The position numbers and the translations under genes are program-made. Positions 16,269 through 24,100 of a stretch of DNA of 29,367 bases are shown here, piece after piece; position 1 is the stretch's first letter, and each line of letters begins with the position of its first letter. Origin of the DNA: CAZUVM01 sp964623885 (GTDB lineage: Bacteria > Verrucomicrobiota > Verrucomicrobiia > Limisphaerales > UBA8199). The stretch covers positions 1 to 29,367 of the forward strand of contig CAZUVM010000046.1 of assembly GCA_964623885.1 (NCBI GenBank), given 5' to 3'. The notes beneath the pieces are model-generated. The model was not told where the DNA came from. It was given only the letters and a program-made list of their open reading frames with translations, and did not search any database.

Positions 16269-17090
16269 CTAAGACACCTCCATATTCTTTTGCTCCTGCT
16301 GCCGCCAATCCGTCGGGCTTATTCCGAATCGTCGTTTGAAAAGCGCGTTGAACAAGCTCACGCTGCGGTACCCACTGTCGAGCGCCACTTGGGAAATCCT
16401 CGCATTGGTACTCGCCAGCAATTGCCGTGCTTTCAGGAGGCGCAGTTCGGTTTGCCACGCGCGCGGAGACTCGCCGAAGTGCGCGTGAAAAAGCCGGTTA
16501 AAGTGGCGTGGGCTGCAACCGCATAATGCGGCGAGTTGCTCGGGCGTATAGTTGATAAGCTCCAAATCGGGCATCTCGGAGATGATCTTTTGAAACCGCC
16601 AATGGGCTGAAATCGTGTTGGCAGGGATGGCTTGGGGCCGCAGGATCCCCTCAGCAAAGAAGGTTATTGCCAGGCCAAGGACATCCACGCGCATGGCCAG
16701 TTCCATTTGATCTTCGGCGCGAGTTGCCAGATCGCCGAAGTTCTGCGCTAAAGGGTGTGTAGACGGAAAAAAATGAACTGAATCGGCGGCGTTGTTTTGT
16801 TCGAAACGGCCGCGTTCCGCCACGGTGAAAAAACCGCAAAGCAGTTCGGGATCGAAGTAAAATCCATGCAATACGACGTCATTGAGTTGGCTGGCGCGCA
16901 CGACCGCTTTGCCTTGAGGCCCGGCAACCAATACCTCTCCCGGATTCAACGCCCGTGGCCGTGCTGAATCCAGCCAGTAGGCGGAACCACGATCCACCCT
17001 CAGAAACCGCCACGCGGGCACCGCATCCTCCCATTCCTGGCCTGGCGCCAATTGGATGACTTGAATGCGCAAGTGCCCTGGAATTCTCAT
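16269..17090 (-). CDS. AraC-family transcriptional regulator, upstream of exb operon
   Basis: A 273-residue protein from ATG 17090. The N-terminal ~140 residues form a cupin-like sensor domain (WRFLRVDRGSAYWLD, then ALNPGEVLVAGPQGKAVVRA). The C-terminal ~100 residues are the double helix-turn-helix of AraC/XylS proteins: LAALCGCSPRHFNRLFHAHFG as the first unit and ISQVALDSGYRSVSLFNALFKRRFGISPTDWR as the second, the latter with the canonical GY-S-F-FK-FG-P pattern. It is on the same strand as the exb/ton genes and 186 bp upstream. The inducer is unknown. Controlling the operon downstream is plausible but not shown. Confidence 0.9.
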   Translation of the reverse strand: MRIPGHLRIQVIQLAPGQEWEDAVPAWRFLRVDRGSAYWLDSARPRALNPGEVLVAGPQGKAVVRASQLNDVVLHGFYFDPELLCGFFTVAERGRFEQNNAADSVHFFPSTHPLAQNFGDLATRAEDQMELAMRVDVLGLAITFFAEGILRPQAIPANTISAHWRFQKIISEMPDLELINYTPEQLAALCGCSPRHFNRLFHAHFGESPRAWQTELRLLKARQLLASTNARISQVALDSGYRSVSLFNALFKRRFGISPTDWRQQEQKNMEVS

Positions 17091-17149
17091 CGGCTTTTGC
17101 TGCCTATTTCTGTCAGACCCCTGTTACGATGTTGTGGCGCTTTGGTGAC

Positions 17150-17162
17150 ATGTCGATGACAT
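17150..17162. promoter_or_regulatory. ATGTC-N3-GACAT palindrome upstream of AraC gene
   Basis: ATGTCGATGACAT is a 5-3-5 palindrome about 60 bp upstream of the start of the first AraC gene (17090). Position and symmetry fit an operator, but AraC proteins usually bind direct repeats. A different dimeric regulator or chance is possible. Confidence 0.25.
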
Positions 17163-17186
17163 CGGCGCATGATGCGTCACTTTTCC

Positions 17187-17242
17187 CTTTCCATTTGTGC
17201 CTGTTCCTTGTGTCGATATTCCCTTGTCGCTGCTCCTTTGTC
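17187..17242. repeat. Four degenerate 14-bp tandem repeats
   Basis: Four consecutive 14-mers, 17187-17200, 17201-17214, 17215-17228 and 17229-17242, each end in TTGTSY preceded by a TTCC or TCCC type core (general form N4-TTCCTTTGTC). A fifth, 16-bp relative at 17243-17258 ends in TTTAGTC. They lie in the 299-bp gap between the two AraC genes, where no convincing gene is seen. Degenerate repeats of this style are familiar from intergenic regions of Planctomycetota and Verrucomicrobiota. Confidence 0.65.
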
Positions 17243-17389
17243 GTTCGTTCCTTTAGTCCTTCGTCTGTGGACGGTCCAGTTCGGCCTACCTTAATCGTCC
17301 ACCAAAGATCCGAGAGAAGAGAGGTTATGAAGGCGGAGCGACAAAACAGCAACGACAGAGGCGCAAATTGAAAATCGTCCCGGGACGCT

Positions 17390-18244
17390 TCACAGCGAGA
17401 CCGCTTGCCATCCCGCATTGCCGGTTCGTGATTTGCGCACCAACTGCCGCTCGCGCCATTCGGTCGGAGTCATGCGAAACCGGCTCTTGAAGTTGTAGTT
17501 AAATAAGGCGAGCGAGCTGTGGCCGCTCTCGAGGGCCACATCGATGATCTTATAGTCCGCGTGGACCAGCATCTGACAGGCTTTTTTCAACCGAAGATCG
17601 GAAATGTATTCGCGAAAACTGCAACCGCACACCTCATGAAACACGCGGCTGGCGTGCCGTTCGCAACAGCACAGGTGTTTCGCTACCTCGCTCAAGCTTA
17701 GCTCCGTGAGTTCGGATTCCGGCTTTTGATTTAGAAAATCCCGCAGCCGACTGGCTGGACGCTGTTCTCCGGGTTGGCTGCGCTGTGTTGCGCCCTCGAG
17801 CCAGGGGGCAACCCACTCGGAGAATGCGTGCATCAATCCCAGGCGCGCTGGCAGGTTCAATCCCGTGTTCCGCCAGCATTGCCCCAGTCGTTCTGCCAGC
17901 GGTTCGTTAGCCCTGACCTGTCGGAACGGAGCACAAGCCTGGGCGGCCTCCGTTTCTAAACACACCCGTTCCGCTGCTGTCAGCACCCCGGCTAATGAAC
18001 TCACCCTGAATGCGCACCCCCTCAAATTCGCTTCCGCCAGCACGCTCGCCAGAATCGTGACTATCGAGTTCGGTGGGATCACCACGACGCCGCCGATGGC
18101 GAATTCATTTTTGGTCTGGCCGCCATGCAAATAGGCAATCCCGCTGTGGAGTTGCACCAATAACCAATGCGGAGTTTGAATCGGCCAGTCGGCGCCGCGG
18201 AAGAGCGTTTCCTCAAACTTTGAAAGATGCGCGAAGTGCTTCAT
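17390..18244 (-). CDS. AraC-family transcriptional regulator, divergent from tpsBA
   Basis: A 284-residue protein from ATG 18244. An in-frame TTG at 18307 would add 21 residues, but they look unlike protein start sequence, so ATG is preferred. The N-terminal ~170 residues are a sensor domain with a cupin-like core (HWLLVQLHSGIAYLHG, then GGVVVIPPNSIVTI). The C-terminus holds two helix-turn-helix units: LSEVAKHLCCCERHASRVFHEVCGCSF and IIDVALESGHSSLALFNYNFKSRFRMTPTEWR. An unusual CCC run (CCCERHAS) lies in the first recognition unit. It points away from the tpsB gene across a 346-bp gap and could control that pair, itself, or both. Confidence 0.88.
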   Translation of the reverse strand: MKHFAHLSKFEETLFRGADWPIQTPHWLLVQLHSGIAYLHGGQTKNEFAIGGVVVIPPNSIVTILASVLAEANLRGCAFRVSSLAGVLTAAERVCLETEAAQACAPFRQVRANEPLAERLGQCWRNTGLNLPARLGLMHAFSEWVAPWLEGATQRSQPGEQRPASRLRDFLNQKPESELTELSLSEVAKHLCCCERHASRVFHEVCGCSFREYISDLRLKKACQMLVHADYKIIDVALESGHSSLALFNYNFKSRFRMTPTEWRERQLVRKSRTGNAGWQAVSL

Positions 18245-18590
18245 GCGTGACGGATGTCTGCAAGTTAAGCAAACGGTTATGGCAAACGTGTAACGACCAT
18301 ATGACAATTCCGTGACGCGCCATCGAAAACTGTCCGGTAAAAATCACAGCCCGTCTCCTCGCTCTGTGTCGAGTTAACAACCCGAATCACCTGAAGCGGG
18401 AGCCCGATATCGGACTTCGACCTCATGTTTTCGGACATTCCTTGGTGGGCCGGGTGGGCGCCAGGAATCAGATCGCCTTAATTTCTGAATGTTGGGTAGC
18501 CCGGGGAGGCGTTGAAACTCTCGTAAAAACAGAAGTACCTCTTCACTGCGAATTAGTGCTGCTGGATTTTTCAGTTGGAAACTCCTTAGG
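18245..18590. promoter_or_regulatory. 346-bp divergent spacer between AraC gene and tpsB
   Basis: No gene is seen here. Two GCAAACG direct repeats (18269-18275 and 18282-18288, 13 bp apart) lie 25-45 bp upstream of the AraC start and are a candidate autoregulatory site. A perfect 10-bp palindrome, CCGATATCGG, sits at 18404-18413. I found no convincing -35/-10 pair and no recognisable riboswitch. The promoters of both genes should lie here. Confidence 0.35.
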
Positions 18591-21062
18591 ATGATGGATC
18601 TGGCTCCCCAAGCCTCGCGTCGCCAAAAAGTTTCCTGCGCGCCATCAAACCGCCATCCGGCATTCCTAAAGTGGTTTCATGAGAACGGACATACCCAATT
18701 GGGCCGCGCTCTGCGGATGAAGTGCCGCCCGCGAATCAACTTAATCTGTGACGCGAAACCGGTTGCCTCGAAAACCAAACCAGCGCTCACGGTCCGGCGC
18801 TTTATTAATTCTGCGATTGGCATGCCGTTGCTGCTTTCGCTTGCGGCTTGCCTCGCGTCTGGAGGTCAAACCAATAGTTCGGCACTTTCAATTGCCGCGC
18901 CTCCCGTCCAGGAAGTCTTCACGAATGCCGGCCTGCCGTTGCGCGTCACGGCCTATCGCTTTGTCGGTGACCCTGCGCTGACCAACATCGCTCCGGCTGC
19001 CGGGTGGGAGCGCTTTGTTGGCTCAAATGTAACCCTGGTGGACATTGTCAAGGCGGCCTCCTCCTTGCAGGATAGTCTCCACACCGCTGGGTTCACGAAC
19101 GTAACGCTCACTGTGGGGCGCGATCAAATAACCCGCGGCGTGGTTACATTTTACGGGTTCCGGGGTGCCTTGGCCCAAATTGTTGTCGATGGGCGGCGCT
19201 GCTCCTTCATTGACACCAGCGGCGCGACGCCTGCCGTTGCTGCATCGCCTTCGACCGCCACCAATGCCGCGACAGCGAAAGCCGCAAATGCACCGAGTCG
19301 AACTAACAGCCCGCCCGGGTTTCCGGTCCGCGCTTATGAAATCCAAGGCGATACGCTCCTCTCTACCAAAACCCTGCTGGGTATCCTGGAGAAGTATACC
19401 GGCACAAACATTACCGTAACCGATATCCTCCAGGCCGGCTCCGACTTGCAATCGGAATACCGCCGACGCGGTTATGCCGCTGTCAACGTGACCATCCCTC
19501 CGCAGAAACTGGACTCCAATGCCATTGTCAAAATCCGCGTTTTTGAAGGCCGCTTGGCTGAGGTCAATGTGCTGAAAAACCGCTACTTCACCTCGAATAA
19601 CGTGATGCGCGCCCTGCCCAGCCTGCGCACAAATATGATCTTAATCGAACCGATTTTTCAGGCTGAGTTGGACCGTGCTAACGCCAACCAGGACCGCCAG
19701 ATATACCCACAAATTGGGCCGGGTCCGGTTGAAGGAACCACCACCCTCGACCTTAATGTGAAAGACCGCTTGCCGCTGCACGCCAAATTGGAATTCAACA
19801 ATTATAATTCGCCCGGCACCCCCGACCTTCGGCTGAACGCGTCGGCGGTCTATAACAATCTTTGGCAGTACGAACACTCCTTCGGCGTCCAGTACAGCTT
19901 CTCTCCCGAGGCTATGAAGGAGGGCGACTGGCCTTTTTATGACCGGCCGGCAGTGGCTAACTACAGCGGTTTCTACCGGCTGCCCCTGGGTAATGCGCCA
20001 CCCATTTCCGATGTCATCGTGAGCCGCCCTGGGACTTTCGGGTTCAATGAAGCCTCGCGACAGTTCCAGTTGCCTCCGCCTTCGGGCCGCGCCGAGCTCA
20101 ACCTGTATGCCAGCCGGTCCACCATCGATACGGGACTGCAAACTTTGGACACAGAGTACCTCGTCAACGTCCCTAATGTGCGCTCGCTCACCCGCCAGGA
20201 TGTTCAGGAGGATCTCACGGTAAATGAGGATGTGGGCTTTCGTTTGAGCGCTCCTTTGGCAACCACTGACAATTTGCGTTCGACACTCTCCGGCGGCTTG
20301 GATTTTAAGACCTACTCACTGACCAGTTCCAAAACCAACGAATTCCTTGATACGGAAATTACCATTAACCCTAACGGCAGTTTTAACCCGCCAAGAGTCA
20401 CGCCTTTCAGTTCGGCCGTGCCGCTTACGCAAGAGCCATTGAATTATTTGCCCTTAGCACTTCGATACGATGGCAGCCTGCGTGACAAGAGGGGAATGAC
20501 TTTCTTCGGACTGGGGCTGGCGGTGAACACATTTTACTCAGGCTCCTCGAGCAACCTTCAGACGATCACGGGCTCGACGGCTTCTTCCGGCCACTGGGTG
20601 ACGGTTACCCCCAGCATTTCGCACGATTTCAATGTTTATACCAATTGGGTGCTTTCGTTGCGCGCGGATGGTCAATGGGCGAGCGAAGCGCTCATCAGCG
20701 CCGAGCGGTTTGGGGCGGGTGGCGTCAATAGCGTCCGTGGCTATCACGAAGGTGAGGTGTTCGGCGATAACGGCTGGCGGGTCAGCGCCGAGCAGCGGAC
20801 CCCCGCCCACCTGGTCGGCCTGGCATGGGGAAAAAATCCAATGACAGTTCGCGGGGCTGTGTTCATGGATTACGCTGAGGTCTACTCGCTGGAACCAAAC
20901 TCGTTGTCGCGGGTGCCGCTTTGGGGAACGGGGCTCGGCGGGGTGCTGTCGATCGGCACCCATTGGGAAGCCCGACTCCTCTTTGCCTGGCCACTGCTGA
21001 GCGCCGGTTCGATTTCGGCCTATGAACCCCGGTTCAATTTCTCTCTCTCCGGCCAGTTCTGA
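18591..21062 (+). CDS. TpsB-family outer-membrane two-partner secretion transporter (ShlB/FhaC type)
   Basis: The frame is 823 residues from ATG 18591 (a second ATG follows at 18594). A signal peptide appears only at ~70-92 (RRFINSAIGMPLLLSLAACLASG), so ATG 18717, which gives a 781-residue protein, may be the true start. POTRA-like domains lie at ~110-205 and ~245-325 (VRAYEIQGDTLLSTKTLLGILEKYTGTNI-type strand-helix pattern; key part RVFEGRLAEVNV), joined by a Thr/Ala-rich linker. The rest is a beta-barrel with the conserved VRGY motif (SVRGYHEGEVFGDNGW) and a C-terminal Phe (SLSGQF) for BAM recognition. It exports its partner TpsA, encoded 85 bp downstream, across the outer membrane. Confidence 0.88.
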   Translation: MMDLAPQASRRQKVSCAPSNRHPAFLKWFHENGHTQLGRALRMKCRPRINLICDAKPVASKTKPALTVRRFINSAIGMPLLLSLAACLASGGQTNSSALSIAAPPVQEVFTNAGLPLRVTAYRFVGDPALTNIAPAAGWERFVGSNVTLVDIVKAASSLQDSLHTAGFTNVTLTVGRDQITRGVVTFYGFRGALAQIVVDGRRCSFIDTSGATPAVAASPSTATNAATAKAANAPSRTNSPPGFPVRAYEIQGDTLLSTKTLLGILEKYTGTNITVTDILQAGSDLQSEYRRRGYAAVNVTIPPQKLDSNAIVKIRVFEGRLAEVNVLKNRYFTSNNVMRALPSLRTNMILIEPIFQAELDRANANQDRQIYPQIGPGPVEGTTTLDLNVKDRLPLHAKLEFNNYNSPGTPDLRLNASAVYNNLWQYEHSFGVQYSFSPEAMKEGDWPFYDRPAVANYSGFYRLPLGNAPPISDVIVSRPGTFGFNEASRQFQLPPPSGRAELNLYASRSTIDTGLQTLDTEYLVNVPNVRSLTRQDVQEDLTVNEDVGFRLSAPLATTDNLRSTLSGGLDFKTYSLTSSKTNEFLDTEITINPNGSFNPPRVTPFSSAVPLTQEPLNYLPLALRYDGSLRDKRGMTFFGLGLAVNTFYSGSSSNLQTITGSTASSGHWVTVTPSISHDFNVYTNWVLSLRADGQWASEALISAERFGAGGVNSVRGYHEGEVFGDNGWRVSAEQRTPAHLVGLAWGKNPMTVRGAVFMDYAEVYSLEPNSLSRVPLWGTGLGGVLSIGTHWEARLLFAWPLLSAGSISAYEPRFNFSLSGQF

Positions 21063-21147
21063 CGCGCTGCGGAAAATGTCACACAATCGTCATATGCGCC
21101 GTTTGTCTGCCAGGTATGATAGACGGCGATCGAAAAGGCCGTTGAAC

Positions 21148-24100
21148 ATGAAGTCGTTCTCACCACTCCGCTGCGCTAACCGCCTAGCGTTGATATTTCT
21201 CAGCCACCCGGACCCCCGCAGGTATAGCGCAGATTTGCAATCTGCTGTATCGCAGGTTTTCAACCTGCTGCGGCACGGCAGCGGCGGAACACTCTACAAT
21301 TCGTTGTTGTGCAAGTCTCTGGTGCCTGCCGATTGCAAATCGGCGATACAGCAGATTATAAATCTGCGCTACCTGAGCTCGCTGATCTTTTGTTTCACCT
21401 TCCTCAACTCGGTTCCCCTTTCTGCCAACCCTGTCGGCGGCACCGTAGTCCAAGGTAGCGCCGCTATCAGCAGCCAGGGCAGCCAGCTTACCGTTCACCA
21501 GAATACGCCTCAGGCACAAATCAACTGGAGCAGCTTCAATATTGCCCATGGTGAAACCACCAGTTTCGTTCAGCCTTCCTCCTCGGCCGTGGTCTGGAAT
21601 TATATTCACGATGCGAACCCATCGCAGATTCTCGGAAACCTGAACGCCAACGGCTACGTTATACTCCAGAATTCCTCAGGATTCTATGTCGGCGGCCAGG
21701 CGGTTATCACCGCCCACGGCTTGCTCATGACCACGGCGCCGATTCCTGTGCCAAATCTTTCCGCCGGCGGAGCCTGGGATTTTAACTCGCTCCCCCCGGC
21801 GGCCAGTATCATCAATTACGGGCAGATACACCCGCCCAGTGGTGATAATGGCGGAAGCGTGTTTCTGATCGCCGCCGATATTCAAAACAAGGCGAACGCC
21901 AGCATCTCCGTGCCGCAGGGACAAGTTGGTTTATACGCCGGAAAGGACGTTCTCATCTCCAGCAGGCCCGATGGTCGTGGCCTGAGCGCCAAAGTGACCA
22001 TGCCTCAGGGCTCGGTCGATAATGCAGGCAAAGTCATTGCCGATGCCGGCACGATTGAAATGAATGCCCAGGTGGTCAACCAGGGCGGGTTAGTCCAGGC
22101 CAATTCCGTGCGCCAGGTCAACGGAATGATCGAGCTGGTCGCGAGTGACAGCCTGACTATGGGGGGCAGTTCCGCCATTTTGGCGCACGGTGACACAAGT
22201 TCTTCAAGCGCCAGCCAGGGTGGAATCGTCGTCCTTAACTCCGGGAATACTTTCGCAGATACCAGTGGCTCAAGCATTGATATTTCGGGAAAGACAGCCG
22301 GCCACGATGGATTGCTGGAAGTCATTGGCACCGGAGTTACACCAGCCAACATCCAATCACAGGTTAACGGGAAGTCGGCGTCTGACTATCTCACCGCCGG
22401 CGGACTTGTTCTGGTAAATCCACAGGATATCACGGTTTCCTCTGACCCGAGCACGCCTGCGCAATCCAGCCCCAATTTATCCGTCAGCGACCTTTCCTCC
22501 TTTTCCAAGCTCGATTTGGTTGCGGCGGGAAACATCAATGCGAATGCCAGTTTGAGTCTCTCGGATGGTCAGGATTCGGCTCCCGTCCTGAGTCTGAGCG
22601 CCGGCAACAACATCAACTTTGCCAACGGTGCCGCCTGGTCTGCCGGCAGCGGCAGCCGCGTGTCGCTTTCCGGCGACAGCATCATTTTGAATTCCGGCAG
22701 CGGTCTCCAGGCTCCTGGTTCAGATGTCCAGTTGGTCGCGAACAATGCCCTTAATAACCAGGGGCAAATCGTTTCGGCCGGCGGCGCAATCTCATTGGTC
22801 GGGCAATCTGTCAGCCAATCGGGATTGGTCCAAGCCAATGCCGCCGGGAGCACGCCCGGTGCTATCCAAATCAGCGCCGCCGGGTCGCTTAGCCACGCCG
22901 GCCAAACCATTGCCAATGGGGGAAGCATCAACCTCGACGGTTCCAGCATTAGCCAGTCCGGTTTGATTCAGGCCAACGTTGTCAACGCGCTGGCAGGCGA
23001 CATTGCAATGACGGCATCGGGAAACCTGGATAACGAGGGACAGGTGATCGCCAAAGCCGGCACGATCAAATTGCAAGCCCAGACCATTACCCAGGGCGGC
23101 CTCGTTCAGGCCAGCCAGGCCGGTTCGGAAAATGGCAGTGTCGCTTTAGCTGCTACGGCCAGTATTGACAACGGCGGGCAGGTCGTCGACGACGGTGGTT
23201 TTGTTCAAATCAATGCACCCTCGATCAACCAACATGGAACCGTGCAGGCAAATTCCGTGGGAAATATCAATGGTGCGATCGAGTTGGTAGCCCGCGATAA
23301 TCTGACCCTGGGCGCCGGTTCAACGATTTCCGCCCAGGGCGACTCGAGCTCCGGCAATCCTAGCCCAGGTGGTTTTGTCGTGATCAAATCCGGCAATACT
23401 TTCGCGGACTCAAGCACCTCCACGATCAATGTTGCGGGCCAAAACGGTGGCCACGATGGTATCGTCGAAATTCTGGGAAACGGCGTCAATGGCTCAACAA
23501 TTAATTCGCAGATCAATGGTCAATCGGCCGCTAGCTTCCAGTCAGCCGCCGGGCTTCTGCTAACTTTCGATACCAGCCAGACCACCCCCAAGGACCTCAC
23601 CCTCTCCTCGGATCCCAGCGATCCCCTGGCAGATACGCCAAACCTCAGCCTGGATGACCTGGCAAGCTTTTCTAAAATCGATCTCTTCGCCGCGGGAAAC
23701 ATTGACCTGAATTCCAGTTGGGGCCTCTCGGCCAGCTCCGATCCGCATGCGCAATTTCGCCTTTGCGCTGGCAACAGTATTGTCCTCGCCGACCAAACCT
23801 CGATTTCCGCGCCAAAGAACTGGAGCATCGACTTTTCCGCCGGGCCGCAAAACCTAACGACTCGGCCGGTCGGGACGGGTCGCACTGACGGCATCTACCT
23901 CGATGGCAGTGCGTTTATCCAGTCGCAGGATGGAAATATCCAGCTCTGGGCCGCTAACGAAGTCCTGATCAACGATGGCTCGGATCTGCCCGTCGGCAAT
24001 AACGGCATCCGCACCCTGGGCGGTGGCAGCATTAACGTGACCGCCGAGTTCGGCGATGTAAATGCCGGGGCCAATCCCCAAGGTTATTTCCGCTACAACC

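Noticed and set aside
17113..17418. A 101-codon open frame on the - strand between the AraC genes
   Set aside because: It is made largely of the 14-bp repeat translated as Lys/Arg/Gln-rich sequence and has no start context or family features.
21022..21147. Upstream extension of the tpsA frame
   Set aside because: It overlaps the conserved end of tpsB and its translation (MNPGSISLSP) is a frame-shifted reading of the last barrel strand.
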